Position numbers and translations under genes: made by a program. From Lepas anatifera (taxonomy: Eukaryota; Arthropoda; Thecostraca; Lepadidae): DNA of 64,000 nt. The stretch's first letter is position 1; every line of letters starts with the position of its first letter. The notes below the pieces were generated by a model. It was not told where the DNA came from, did no database searches, and was given only the letters and a program-made list of their open reading frames with translations. Positions 35,869-47,519 of the stretch are shown here, piece by piece. Where the stretch lies: NCBI GenBank assembly GCA_034440635.1, contig JAOTON010002202.1, positions 434,001 to 498,000 of the forward strand, in the 5' to 3' direction.

Positions 35869-36712
35869 CACGCGCATTGACGGGGGTCTGAGCCACCTTC
35901 GCACTGACGGGGGGGGGTACCCGCCCCCCCTAAGATCTCGAGAACCACGGTAGGTAGCGAAAAACGGTAAACGGCGTTGGGCTGCCCATCCACTTCTCCA
36001 TCGAAAACATTTGAACCATTTTTTTGTCAGGTCACATTTAAGGTCACGAGAGGTCAAAACATGCCCGTCATAGGGATAACATGTAAAATTCAGTTTTTCG
36101 GGCATTACTTCTGAACAAGTAAAGATAGAGCAAAACGACTTGAACTATATGAATTCTCTTAGCAAGCCGAATCGAATGATATATAATTTGACCTTGCTAG
36201 GTCAAATCAAGGATTTGACCTGACCTAAGGTCAGGTCAGGGTCAAATTATATAAAATGCATATCATTAGAACCACAAAGCCCAGGCGAGTCTAATGCAGC
36301 TAAAATAAATGCTCTATCACCATCCGTTACTGAGTAATTCCGTAAAAACAATTTTTCCCATGTATTTCCAATGGCGAGGTCATGCCTCGTACCTGACCTT
36401 AGGTCATCGATATCAAAAATACCGGAACATATGTTAGAGAACTCGGTGGGGTCATTATGTGATAAGAGTTTCAATCGGATAAGTTCACCCTGCTCCGACT
36501 TATGCTATCTTAAACTTTTTTTGAGGTCGGGTCACTTGACCTGTACTGGTGACCTGACCTGAGATGACCTAACCTTAAAATTTTCACAGAAGTTGTAAAA
36601 ATTATGAGAGAAAAGGTATACCAAGTACGGCGGGCGCTACGCGCCGCCGTCTTTCTACTGTCTCCGAAAAACCCGAGGAGGGGGCGGGTACCCGCCCCCG
36701 TCAATGCGCGTG
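35869..36712. mobile_element. Intact TTAA-flanked MITE, 844 bp, AGGTCA-rich
   Basis: Both ends are CACGCGCATTGACGGGGG, and each is flanked by TTAA (35865-35868 and 36713-36716). Just inside lie GGGTACCCGCCCCC dyads. The body holds more than ten AGGTCA/TGACCT half-sites (for example TTGACCTGACCTAAGGTCAG) and a hairpin CGGCGGGCGCTACGCGCCGC near its right end. It is non-coding. A closely related copy starts at 63275, and a diverged inverted one at 57974. Confidence 0.93.
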
Positions 36713-36716
36713 TTAA

Positions 36717-37430
36717 ACAATTGATAAACTTAGTGAAAATGAATTGTTCCATAACATTGAAATGGTCAAAAGTACATGTCCAGCGAGGATATCGAGGATC
36801 ACCTGTTTGGAATAAACGTGTGAGATTCGACTGGAATAAAAACAACACCGCAGCTTAAATTCAGATACATCATCAAAAGCATTGTGGGCTGGAAATATGA
36901 CTTTTGGTTGGAAATTATGTTTTTCCATCCGTTTACCACATCTTCAACAGGCCAGCTGCCGCATTAACGGAGGAGGAAAATATCATCCAAAGAGTTTTCC
37001 TCAGGACCCAAGTCACTCCGCTGGGACAGAAGGAGACGCAGGGGACAAAGGAATCTGAGCTACGCTCCGCGCAGCCGCGCCTGGAAACCCGTGGTGTAAA
37101 CAGCTGGGCTCGGCGGCGAATACTGATAATAATGATACTAATAGATGTAAATTTCATGAAATTATCACCCTGTAAATTAGACGCCATTGCAAACTCCTTA
37201 CAAGACATCTTCTGACAAATTATGCGGTTGTTTGTCGCGTCAATTAAAGAGTTGGCACTATCGCAGCGGAGGCAGTCGTTCCCAAGGTTGTTCCATGTCA
37301 CCACCCCTCGTGCATGTGTCAAGTAGCTCCACCCTGGTCCGCATTGGAAGAGCGACACATGTCCGCTCTACCCAATTTAGATTGACAGCTCGATCAGACT
37401 CATGACTGCCTGCTAACTCAATCGGCGCGG
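36717..37430. other. No recognised gene
   Basis: Unique sequence. The part around 37140-37370 (AAATTTCATGAAATTATCAC and GTCGCGTCAATTAAAGAG) has AATTA-type motifs and balanced composition. It could be a non-coding regulatory element. Frames at 36904-37215 and 36933-37358 are antisense to each other and not convincing. Confidence 0.3.
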
Positions 37431-37431
37431 C

Positions 37432-37503
37432 GCTGCCATGGTGGGGTGGTTAGCGCGTCCGCCTTTCACGCGGCGGACCCGGGTTCAAGGCCCGGCGGAT
37501 TCC
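37432..37503 (+). tRNA. tRNA-Glu(TTC)-like sequence, probably a SINE head
   Basis: The 72-nt stretch has tRNA spacing throughout: a D-arm with GGTTAG, anticodon loop CTTTCAC with TTC, a T-arm CCGGG-TTCAAGG-CCCGG and hence a B-box. The anticodon stem pairs at four of five positions. The acceptor stem does not pair (GCTGCCA against CGGATTC), so it is not a functional tRNA. This pattern is usual for tRNA-derived SINEs. The following ~200 bp (to about 37700) would be the SINE body, without a clear A-tail. Confidence 0.7.
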
Positions 37504-38265
37504 TCAAGACGAAACCTGATTTCCCAGAATCCCTTCCAGCGGGGGAGAGCTAGCAACTTCATATTACCTTGACAGTTAGTGTGTCAGTAAGCTCCTATAA
37601 TTATTAAATCAGTCAGGAGAGCTATAACCGTCCCATATAGGAGGCCCATGAGCGGCACACTTATGTGCTTGCATGTTTCTCCATCCGGTTGAACTCTTTC
37701 AAAGCTTAATGAAGGTGACGTTTTATGCTGCCTCTTGCATACATCAGCTGATGTTTCATTTTATACTACCGGAAGTAATTATAGCACCCCGAGGATGCCC
37801 AATCCAATTTTTAAAGGATTGATGGCTATATGAAACACGTGTTTGATCTCATGATGCATGATATCTTATGATGTCATATTTTTTGATTACATATCTGATT
37901 ATTTGTACGAGAAACGTGGCGGACGGTTGTCATCTGAGAAAAAATTAAACTTGCCACTTCCCATCAGTGTCATAGTTTTTCTGGAAGAGCATGGAAAAGA
38001 CAATCAGGGGAGAGGGTTGGAATTCGGAATTCGGAAAACGCTAGACGATGCGGCTCATTGTAAACATGTATCCTATGGCTCTGTCATTACTATGGCTCCG
38101 TCAAATATCTCCCCTCGCGCGATATCTGATATCTCCCCTCCCAGCATCAAATGAGCCAAACATCTTGAAACTATCGATTATCCTCTGCAATCATTTTTTA
38201 CTTATTTCACAGACGGATTTGCCGTTATGTTAATGCCAGCCTTCTACCCCGTTGTGGAGATCCAA
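37504..38265. other. Possible SINE body, then nothing recognised
   Basis: The first 200 bp after the tRNA-like head include CCGTCCCATATAGGAGGCCC and may be the SINE body. Beyond that I see unique sequence only. Confidence 0.35.
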
Positions 38266-38640
38266 CCGCTAGCGTGAATCGTTCAGCAGACGTCCGCACC
38301 CTGTCTGTCCACACCGAGCATCCGTGTTCTGAGTTACCACCGGGGCCGGGGCCGGCTCTCCAGCTGGCCCGACGCTGCCGCTGCAGCCATTGATGAAGAT
38401 GTTTGTAGCCGGTTGGCGTCGCGGCGTGCCCGGCCCGGCGCTGACCCCTGGCCCGCAGCGGCGCGGCGGCCCTGCTGCACTGTTGATAGAGCCGGCGCCC
38501 TGCTCTCCGCAGCCCCGGCACTGGAGCCTCGTTAGCAACCACTCCATAAATCCGACTTACAATAGCCGCAGCAGCCGCTGCCATTGCGCCGCAAAACACT
38601 GCGGCCGCATGGAGTGTGCGGCCGCAGTGTAAAAACCAGC
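38266..38640. other. G/C-rich island with a 14-bp hairpin
   Basis: A CpG-dense block open on both strands. The minus frame reads ATNIFINGCSGSVGPAGEPA, the plus frame is different, and neither is recognised. At 38596-38630 a perfect stem ACACTGCGGCCGCA, loop TGGAGTG, then its complement could form a stable hairpin. A CpG-island promoter or exon is possible. Confidence 0.4.
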
Positions 38641-38936
38641 GCCCATAAGGCGGTGCCGTAACGAGCGAAGCGAAAGTAAAAATGATGCGGTTTCAGTGGG
38701 TTCCTGCACTCTAACAGGCTGAGTTTCAGACAAGCAAAAGAATATTTACGCGGAAAATGACGGCAGCTTTTACTTCACATTTAATCTGTGTTTATATCCA
38801 GAAAAATGTCAACTTCTAAGCACTGAAAATTTGTTGGTCGTAAGTACTAAACATCATTTCTAAGCTAAAACTTTCAACACGTCCTTAAGTGCAGAAAGCC
38901 CTATTGTGGGGCAGACACACGTGGCGATGCTGTGAC

Positions 38937-39069
38937 CTCGCCGACATCGGCGGCGGAGGCGTGGGGAGGCGAACTTCTGCTGGGACGGCGGGAGGGTCCC
39001 CAAGAGCGGTGATCGGCTTCTTGGCTGGGTAGGGTTCAGTGAGACTGTCACAATGACCTGACTCCTCAG
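38937..39069 (-). CDS. Candidate Pro-rich exon next to a 33-bp array
   Basis: On the minus strand, acceptor CCACAGCTGCCTCAG precedes CTGAGGAGTCAGG. The frame reads EESGHCDSLTEPYPAKKPIT, then ALGDPPAVPAEVRLPTPPPP and MSA. It ends at GGCGAG followed by GTCACA. Length 133 nt, entering in phase 1 and leaving two bases, the same phases as the transmembrane exon. Proline-rich composition resembles the candidate exon at 55.74-55.98 kb. If the donor is not used the frame continues to a stop at about 38874. Family unknown. The overlapping frame on the same strand beginning MTVSLNPTQPRSRSPLLG is an alternative. Confidence 0.3.
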
Positions 39070-39625
39070 CTGAGGCAGCTGTGGCGGGGACCGGGGCGGT
39101 GACCCGACTCCTTCGGGTGGGGACTGGGGCGGTGACCTGACTCCTCAGAGCGGGGACTGGGGCGGTGACCCGACTCCTCAGAGCGGGGACTGGGGCGGTG
39201 ACCCGACTCCTCAGAGCGGGGACTGGGGCGGTGACCCGACTCCTCAGAGCGGGGACTGGGGCGGTGACCCGACTCCTCAGAGCGGTGACTGGGGCGGTGA
39301 CCCGACTCCTCAGAGCGGGGACTGGGGCGGTGACCCGACTCCTCAGCTGGCAGGGTGGGGACTGGGGCGGTGACCCGACTCCTCAGTAGCGGTGGGGACT
39401 GGGGCGGTGACCCGACTCCTCAGCTGAGGGTGGGTGGGACTGGGGCGGTGACCCGACTCCTCATGAGAGCGGGGGACTGGGGCGGTGACCCGACTCCTCA
39501 GCTGAGGCAGCTGTGGTGGGGACTGGGGCGGTGATCCGACTCCTCAGCTGAGGCAGCAGTGGTGGGACTGGGGCGATGAACCGACTCCTCAGCTGGTACA
39601 GCAGTGGTGGGACTGGGGCGGCGGG
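39055..39625. repeat. 33-bp tandem array, ~15 copies
   Basis: The unit is GACTGGGGCGGTGACCCGAC followed by TCCTCAGAGCGGG. Central copies are near identical and outer copies carry GCTGAGGCAGCTGTGG inserts. On the minus strand the regular units read as an 11-residue repeat EESGHRPSPRS, in the frame that opens the candidate exon (EESGHCDS...). The variant outer units carry CTGCCTCAG-CTGAG, the same acceptor-like junction as the exon. Confidence 0.9.
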
Positions 39626-39986
39626 CCCGCGCCGTCTGTCTCAGCCATCCATTTCGCGCAGCTGAGCCGTCGGATTGCACGTGCAGCCCCTGTGCACCGC
39701 CACCTGGCTGATCCACGCAGCTACACCGGCCGCAGTTTATGGGACGTTTATTTCTGGAACTCAGTAGGAACTTAGGCGGTGACGTACTTCTAGGGAAGTC
39801 CGAGGCCTGCGCTTGGTTTTGTAGCAAGTGGTATGAACATCTCAAGAGATGCTTGATAACACGAATTGGGCACGGGTTGGAGAATAGGTATGGGACGAAT
39901 GGAAAGACAGACATAAGAAAGGACGCAGAGAACAATATCTGCATTTCTCGGTTTCTTTCGGCATTAAATTGAATTTATCACCTAGG

Positions 39987-40143
39987 CGGTGGCAGAACCT
40001 ATCTTTCGTTGATGAAGGGGAGCTCGGGGCTTCAACCCCACCCGAACTTTGCCAACGAATAATCTCGAATTGTTTTATTGATATGGGCACTCAGATATTT
40101 CCAGGGGCTGAGCCCCTAACCCTCTCCCTTGTATACGCCACTG
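39987..40143. mobile_element. ~160-bp hAT-type MITE with 8-bp TSD
   Basis: The left end is CGGTGGCAGAACC and the right end, reverse complemented, CAGTGGCGTATACAAGGG. Flanks CACCTAGG and CACCAAGG match at 7 of 8. It shares GGGGCTGAGCCCC with the copies at 11034 and 12429. Confidence 0.8.
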
Positions 40144-40174
40144 CACCAAGGCACTTCAGTGTTCGTCGTCGTTC

Positions 40175-40213
40175 AGTCCCAACTTATGTGTTTGTTACAC
40201 ATAAGTTGGAACT
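40175..40213. other. Long stem-loop
   Basis: CCAACTTATGTGT, loop TTGTT, ACACATAAGTTGG. Pairing extends outward to 16 bp with one mismatch. Right next to the MITE. Confidence 0.6.
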
Positions 40214-42330
40214 GATATAGCACATTAGATACAGCAAAGCAAAAGTTATACACAATAGCTGCATTAAGAGCATATTTTCTACTAATAAATCGTTGAAAAA
40301 GCGGCTGGCACATTAAAGGGAGTATTTGGAATCAGAAGAAGACGCAGCATCATGGGGAACTTTGGTCTGTGGTTCCAGGTGTTTTAAAAATGTTTACACA
40401 TCTGTAACCATTGTATGCATCGACACATTGCCTATTGTGTGATATTGACAAGCAGCACCTCTTTTTGTGTATTTCTGCTAGTTAATACCATACCATGACA
40501 TGACAGTCTGAGGGCCTACTATACCTAGTATCAAGATGCAATAATGCTACCAAAAATTCAAAGTGAGATCTAGGTTGAATGAATATCATTGTGCCACTCA
40601 TGAAGTACAAATAAAAACACCTAGGATCGGATCACTTCAAATACACAATAATGGTTCTTTATTAATTCTATACCAATTCCAACGGCAGCCAAAAAACTCC
40701 CATGAACCACAAACAAACTCCCTTTGAAGCCATTGGTCAAGCTAACACTTACTACATGATCCAGAATTTGTTTTAACCTTCACAAAAGCCATGCGTTTGC
40801 CTGATGTTTCAGAAACGTTTTGCCCTGTCGCTTTGTCGATTTCTTTCCCCACCAAACTCAGAAAAAAGACAATGCAAAAATGAAGATAATGAAGAAAAAT
40901 CACAAGCAATGACACTAAGACACTAAAGGAAGATTCGTTGTATGATGATTTGTTATGATTGCTATTTTGTGACTGTTTCGCCATACACCTTTAAATTTGT
41001 TAAGAGTTAATGTAAATAGTTTTGGTGGGCATGTTTTGACGTTTTGGCAAATATAATTAGTTGGTTATGATATACTGACGATGTTAAATATCTTCATTTA
41101 TGATCCTCTTAATAAAGGCAAATATAGCACCCCAAATGCAAATAAAAGAGAATGTGGTTCTGTGGGCGGTATCGAGTGGTCTGGGTTTAAACTAATGATG
41201 CGTTTGTTTCTACTACCCACTCTGATTTAAATCATAACGGCTCTTAGAAAATGTCAACTTACATTCATTGAAAATAATTCTGCGCAGCACACGTGGAGGA
41301 ATTACATTTGTGAAACAGCCGGAACGGTCAACATCCAGGTTGTGTGGCAAAATTAGGAAAACAGCTTGGTGCTGACTTTAAAATAGTCAGAAACCTCGTA
41401 ATCATAATAAAAATAGTTTTAGATGATGCAGTTACTTTGGTCTTTGGCACCCATATCGTAATATGAGTCTTCCTAATTAACAGGAAGCCCTGACTGACTG
41501 GTAGGTATATCATTCCTCCATTTTCAACTATTCTACATTCTCTTACAAAATATGTCATGCTTTATGGGCATGTTTCCAAGGTATATCCTCAGTGCTTAGC
41601 TAAATGACACTACCTACAAGGCTTGGGTGTGTATTTCTATCTCTGGATATAGGGTGCCCAGTAACCCACTGTTTTTTTCTATATTAGGCAGTGCAGCTTG
41701 GTTTCATGCGTTAAAGGGAGCTGTAGTGTTTTGGAAACAGTTTTATAATGCAATGGTTCTCTAAGCACTGTCGTAATTAAACATTTTGGATTTGGGTGCC
41801 CCCAATGATTTTCGAAAACCTAAGTTGTCACGGATATGAAAAATAAATATCCCAAATATCATGGATCCATCAAAGGTGGATTTGGTAGATCGCATTTGAC
41901 TGGCAAATATCGAGTTCTTTTATTTGTTTTACCGAAATCTGACAGGTATCTTGAAAAACTAATCAACGAACTAAAGGTGTGTTCCATAGACACAAACATT
42001 CCGTCGCCAATGAATTTGGGGTCTTGCCATAGAGTTTTAGGTTATACGGTATGATCTCAGAATGGTAGAATGTGCTAAGAACAAACAGAAAAAAGTGTTT
42101 TGAGTCCCCATTAAAGTTGCGTGCTTCCACCATCCAACACAGAGCAAAGCAGTGCGTGCTTCCCTCTTCTGGTATAATATCTGGTCATATTTCGGCAGCG
42201 CTGTCTATTAGTCCCCACTTTCTATACCTTAGTTTTATGTACGGCTCTCCACTCCTTCCTCGGTTACCTTGGGGCCAGGCCCCACTCCCCTCCACTCAGC
42301 AGAAACCCATCTCGCGACGCTTCTGACTTC
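40214..42330. other. No recognised gene; one membrane-type small frame
   Basis: A minus-strand frame at 40984-40742 reads MAKQSQNSNHNKSSYNESSF, then a hydrophobic run LVSLLVIFLHYLHFCIVFFL. It could end at ATGTA followed by GTAAGT. It looks like a possible small membrane exon but has no known relatives that I can name. The plus frame at 41836-42054 (MKNKYPKYHGSIKGGFGR...) is equally unidentified. Confidence 0.25.
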
Positions 42331-43760
42331 AGCGAACTCGGCCGCCGGCTAGTCTGTGCTGACTCAGCCGACGTCTTGTCTGTACCGAAGAGCAGACTGA
42401 GATGGTGGGGTAGATAATCAAGCCAGTAGAGGGCAAAGTGTGGCTAGGAATGTTTGAAAAATGCAATGTTAAGACATGTTCTGGTTCATGGTTTAAAGCT
42501 TTGCCATTTCCATGCAGAAATTTCGCCTGAATTTCTCGTAATACAATTGAACGCGAGTCCACCAATCAGAGGCCACCATCCACTGACTGCCGATTGCCTG
42601 CGGGCACAGAGGTTAGAGAGGTCACGCTGGGCACCGCTGACGCCGAGCTCAAGCCTCGATGGGGAGGGGTCGCGGGCGGATTATAAAACCTACATGCGTT
42701 GTGTTGAGAATGGTGGTGGTTGTACATACACCTGCTGATAGAGTGAGGGAGAGGGATAAGTGTAGCAGACATTCTGCGCACGTGGGTAGATATGTGGGTT
42801 AGTGTTTGTGCAGTGCGCTGTGTCAACAGCACTGGAAAAACATGAGTACATTAAATGAGTTCGTGTTGCGACTATGATTGGGCAGGCACCGATATCAAGT
42901 CCTCAGTATTTTTTCAGCATCAGGGTACATGATGCAGCTTTTCAAGACTTTTGAATCGACTAAACAGGCAATACAACACACACGGTAAATACATGTGACA
43001 CACACGCCTAGCTGACATTTTATGCGTATGCAACACTGGATGTTTAAAGTGCTGGAATAATAACTTGAAGCAAAGGAATAAGTAGTTCTGATCGTATAAA
43101 CAAGGGGGTCCAAGGCAAATAACATGGTTTACGACGCAGCTAACTGAATAGGTATGTACATTTTAACGGCATGGGCAGCACTGTATTCCTTTGGCAGGGG
43201 TCACCCCCTATCAGATTCTTCCGATGCCGCCGCCATCCAGCCTTCAGGTAGCCAGAAGCCACTGTGCGCGACTGTCTAACGGTGATTGTCCGACTTTCTA
43301 CTGCCATGCCTAACAATGTTCCGCTAATTATATCCCAGGTGACGTCGCGTTCCTAGTACTTATTTATCATTTGTATTAGCTATCAACAGTCGTGTATACC
43401 CTCATTAGATCAATATGTTCAACACCCAGCTTTTAAATTATTTCTAATTTGGTGGAGCTGAGGCGGTGAGCGACGTCACAATTTGTGTCAAGCCTGAAAT
43501 GGTAAATAATAAAAAGATATGTTGTTTTTCAGGCAAAAAAATTATTTCTGAACAAACATTGCTGCAAGGATGGGAAAGCACGCTAATGACACATCGAGCA
43601 ATGTTAAATATGTTTTTTTGAACGGCTGGAGTTTTTTGAGCGGCTGTATTTTCAGCATGTTCAAAATATTAAACGTTTAATGGTAAAATATTTATAGCAG
43701 GGAGCATGTCAGTGGAAACGATAGCCGAACGATTTCGAATAGTGATGGGTTGTTGCTTGG
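42331..43760. other. Nothing recognised
   Basis: Unique sequence. A moderately G/C-rich stretch (42550-42680) has overlapping frames on both strands without motifs. Confidence 0.45.
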
Positions 43761-43767
43761 ACCTTAA

Positions 43768-43905
43768 CCCTTGCCCCAGTGGGTGGGGGTGTTTGAACAC
43801 CCACCCCCTCGAGTTCTTTCCGACGGGACTAGAAAATGACGGCGTGAAGCGCCACTGTAGGTCAGTTATTGAAAAGACATGGTGTGGACTTCGGATATTC
43901 GGATA
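43768..43905. mobile_element. Terminus of a TTAA-family MITE
   Basis: TTAA (43764-43767) is followed by CCCTTGCCCCAGTGGGTGGG and the dyad GTGTTTGAACAC, the left-end signature of this family. The copy breaks off within about 140 bp. Confidence 0.7.
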
Positions 43906-44194
43906 TGGTCATTCAGACTTACTCCAAAAGGAACTCTGACTTACTCCACGACTGAGAAATACAGTCTCGAATGCAAAAACATCGCGACAGCTGGGGAGGA
44001 CAAGTACCCTCTAAACTGAAGGCTTCAGCTTTTCAGCGAGCACAGACAGTGTACTCCAGCCTTCTCGGACGTCAAAATCCTCAATCACGCTGCCCATCCC
44101 CGTTTAATGCTCATGGAGCATTTGTATGTAGCGACTGCTCATGGAGTCGGCCTACATACAATCAGTGGCCTACATACATACCATTTCGAACATA

Positions 44195-45080
44195 AACCCT
44201 GTAGAATATCTCGAAGATTGCTCACACCCACCATTTACGTCTCTACTTTCAACACACCAACAACAGGTAGAAAATATAATCAAATCTCTAAAACAAGCGG
44301 ATGGTGGCATTGATGGAATTAGCACAAACATTTTGCATCGTACATATAAAAGTTGTCTTTTTAACTTGACTTATTTTTTTCAACTTATGTCTAAAGAAAG
44401 GTATATTTCCAAAGATGTTAAAGGTAGCAGTAGTAGTCCCTATTTTAAATTTGGTTAAAAAGATAACCTATCTTCTCAAAAATTTTGGAGCGTTTAATAT
44501 ACTAATATATCTCTGATTATTTGGTCGAAAATAACATTTTATACTCATTTCAGTTCGGCTTTAGAAAAAGCATAGTACTTACATGCCTCTGGTACATCTC
44601 TACGACAGCGTAACAAAATCTCTAGAAAAGGGTAATATATCATGCAGAATTTACTTAGACTTGAAAAAAACGTTCAATATGGTTAAATTAGGCTAATTGT
44701 TACAAAAATTAAACCACATTGGATTTCAGGGTAAATTGTAGAATGTTCTTTCTTCATATCTAGCTAGCAGATTTTAGAGGACTAAAATTAAGGGGATTGT
44801 CTCCCATGCAAATCAAATGTGCCTCAGGGCTCAATACTAGGACCGCTATTGTTTATTATATATATTAATGATCTGTATCGAGTCTTTAATGAAACTATAT
44901 TTTACCCATTTGCGGATGATACCGTTATTATAATTTCAGGAGATGGTGTGAGAAGTCTTCAGTCAAAAATCGATTAAGTTCTTCCAGAAGTGTCAAAATA
45001 GTTTCAGTCCAATCGCTTGGCTCTAAAGCCCTCAAAATCTCATACCAGCTATTTTCTTCCCTATTTCTTACTGGCTATCC
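44195..45080 (+). pseudogene. Decayed LINE reverse transcriptase (Jockey/CR1-like)
   Basis: Pieces in changing frames keep RT order. VENIIKSLKQADGGIDGIST lies near 44267, a GFRKS block near 44571, and KSLEKGNISCRIYLDLKK (RT motif A region, final Asp lost as KTFNMV) near 44619. LNHIGFQG lies near 44710, a degraded QGS block near 44818, and [20 protein letters not shown] with TVI near 44860-44930. The last contains the FADD catalytic box. NRLALKPSKS follows near 45013. Several stops and frameshifts inactivate it. It differs from the 23-25 kb copy, so two LINE insertions or lineages are present. Confidence 0.85.
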
Positions 45081-45124
45081 ATCAGCTCTAGCGTTTTGTC
45101 TCCATACCGCATGGAAGCCGAGAT

Positions 45125-45172
45125 CGAGTGAGGAGAGGGGCGTTTGAACCCCTCCCTCTCCACGGGGGCGAG
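45125..45172. mobile_element. Short terminal fragment of TTAA-family MITE
   Basis: GGGGCGTTTGAACCCC and CCACGGGGGCGAGA match the terminal dyad and end of the family. Only about 50 bp remain. Confidence 0.5.
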
Positions 45173-45404
45173 AGTGGCTCAGAGGTCCACCGGGGTGGAT
45201 GCTAATGAGTAGTACTATGCCGGGGTGTGACCTTATGTTTCTTTGGTGTGCCCAGGCATCCGTAGTGAAATTTCGAGCTAGCGTCAAAATAACCTTTAAA
45301 TTTTACTGCTTATTGCTTTCAAGATCCAAAAGGACTGTGAAATGGCGAGAATAAAGCTAATACACTATGATGTCTTCTTTAAAATGCTGGTAATTCCTTT
45401 TTTA

Positions 45405-45535
45405 ATTTTGGCACCCCCAATAATGTTCGGAAATCCACAACCCTGTCCAGAACCCATAATATGCAGTGAAATTGCACTTTGGACACCACCAATAATGTTC
45501 AGAAATCCACACCCCTGTCCATAACCCACCATTTG
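45405..45535. repeat. ~70-bp tandem duplication
   Basis: Two copies containing CCAATAATGTTCGGAAATCC and CCAATAATGTTCAGAAATCC, followed by ACCCCTGTCCA-like text, lie about 70 bp apart. A related phrase (GGTGCCCCCAATGATTTTCG) occurs near 41797. Confidence 0.7.
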
Positions 45536-45799
45536 GAGTGAACCTGCGCGTGTTTAGAGGACGTTGCGGCCCCCATCGGCGCCGCGCTGGTACCCGCGAT
45601 GGCCGACCGTTGCCACCAGCCATTAGCCCCATAGGGAGGCGGAGCTTAGTATCCGTGCGCTTTAAGCAGTACGCTTATGAAGCGCTGTGCTACGTAAAAG
45701 GTGAGCTTTGAGAGAGCCGAATTATGAAGCCATGGCTTATTTAATGTGTTTTATGTGACTCTTGAAACCGATGAAGGTGTTATATTACGTTTCGCAGTT

Positions 45800-46358
45800 T
45801 TTATTTCACATCAGTTCAGTTCAGTTCAGTTCAGTATATTAAGAAACAATCCACACGAGGTAAAAACAATGGGGTGGCTTTTCGTTGTACTTTACCGTCA
45901 GTTGTACTTTACCATTCCGGCTCGTTGCTCATGGCTCACAGGCCTCCTCGAAGTGTCTTTTGGCGGGGTGAACTCAAATTAGAGCGTTTTTCTCACCTTA
46001 AAATGGAAGGTACCTTAGTTCAGCGGGTGCGTAAGGACCCTTTGGCCTCTGCCGAAATTCACCCGCTCAAATATCTGCAATTAATAGCGCATCTGACGTT
46101 ATTTGTTCACAAGTTCCCCAGTGTCAATGTTTCGCGACCACACTTGATGATGATCATACGTGTAGGAACCGGGGGGGGCAGGGGGGCCACTGCCCCCTCC
46201 CCACTTTTCTGTGGTGGGCCCCTGCAACGGAGATAAAAATATCGGCAACTGTAATATCAAAAAACAAACAAACAGATCAGATAGCTTGCCTGGAAAATCT
46301 CTTAGACTTACCTGTGCCCCTGATTGATCTGAGGTCTTATGAGTCCATTTTAAGGCCA
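45800..46358. other. No gene; TCAGT microsatellite and MITE-like G/C block
   Basis: TTCAG repeats lie at 45813-45835. A G/C block near 46170-46230 (GGGGGGGCAGGGGGGCC) resembles the interior of the hAT-type MITEs, but its ends were not resolved. Confidence 0.4.
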
Positions 46359-46359
46359 C

Positions 46360-47510
46360 CTAAGCTGTTCGGGGCCCCTGGCCTGGCCTCTGATGCTATA
46401 CGAGCTAATCTGGGTCCCCTTGAGCTGAGCTGAGCGCCCCTGAGATGGCTTGGGCAGCATGAAGTGTTCTAGAGTCCCTAAGATGAGCTAGGAACTGTGA
46501 GTTTGAACGGGGCCCCCTTGAGCTGGCCAAAGCCCCTATACTTGCCGACCGTGGGGAACCCTGAGCTGAGCTGGGACCGCAAAGTTGATATTGGCCCCTG
46601 AGCTAATCTGGACCCCTGTGCTGCACGAGAGGCCCTAAACTAATCTGGGGTCCCTGCTCAGTAATAGGGCCCCTGAGCTAAGCTTTGGGGTCATAAGCTT
46701 TAATATGACCCATGAACTGTTTCGAAACCCTATTTAAGCCGGCAAGGGGCCCCTTAGCTAAGTCGGGGTCTTAAGCTTATCTGATCACAAGAGCTAATAA
46801 GGGCCCCTGCGTTGAACTGAAGGCCCCTGAGATGGTCTGGGACACTTTCTAAGGCTTTACAGCTACTGACCTGGGGGCCGTGATCTTGAATAGGCCCCCT
46901 GATCTGTTCTGAGAACCTGTATCTGCCGACCTGGGGGCCCCTGAGCTGAGCTGGGTCCCAAAAGCTAGTCTGGGCCCTAAGCTAATCTGGGGACCCCGTG
47001 CTGGACTGGGCAGCTCCTAAAATAGTCTAGGCCCCCTGAACAGTTTTGGGGCTCCTCAGCTGAGCTGGGGGCCATGAGCTTGAATGTTTTTTTGGGCTGT
47101 TCTGAGACCCTATATAAGCCACCCTGGGCTCCCGAAGCTGAGCTGGGCCTTCAAAGCTAATCTGGGGCCCCCTGTGCTGAACTGGGGCCCTGAGCTGGTC
47201 TGGGGCCCTTGAACTGTTCTAGAATCACTGAGTTGAGATGGGATCCTTGAGCTTGGACAGGCTTCTTGAGCTGTTTTGAGACCTATAAAAGCCGACCTGG
47301 GACCTCTGAGCTGAACCGGGCCCCTAATCTATCTAAGCTAGCTAATCGGTCCCCCTGTGCGAATATGGGGCTCCCTGTGCTGAGCTACTAGGGGCCCTGT
47401 GCTTATGTGGGGTCCCTTGATAAGCTGGTCTCAAGAACCATGAACTGGTATGGGGCCCCTGAGGTGACTTATTTGGGTTACTGAGTCATGGTCTGGGTCT
47501 TGGGGGCCTC
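46360..47510. repeat. Second block of the ~20-bp minisatellite
   Basis: Diverged units such as CCCTGAGCTGAGCTGGG and GGGCCCCTGAGCTGATCTGG repeat throughout. Longer phrases recur too (for example GAGACCTATAAAAGCCGACC-like text near 46730, 47107 and 47280), showing a higher-order period. It ends at the PLE fragment starting at 47520. Confidence 0.85.
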
Positions 47511-47519
47511 TAAGATGGT

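Noticed and set aside
37432..37503. A functional tRNA-Glu gene
   Set aside because: The acceptor stem does not pair and one anticodon-stem pair is lost. A SINE head fits better.
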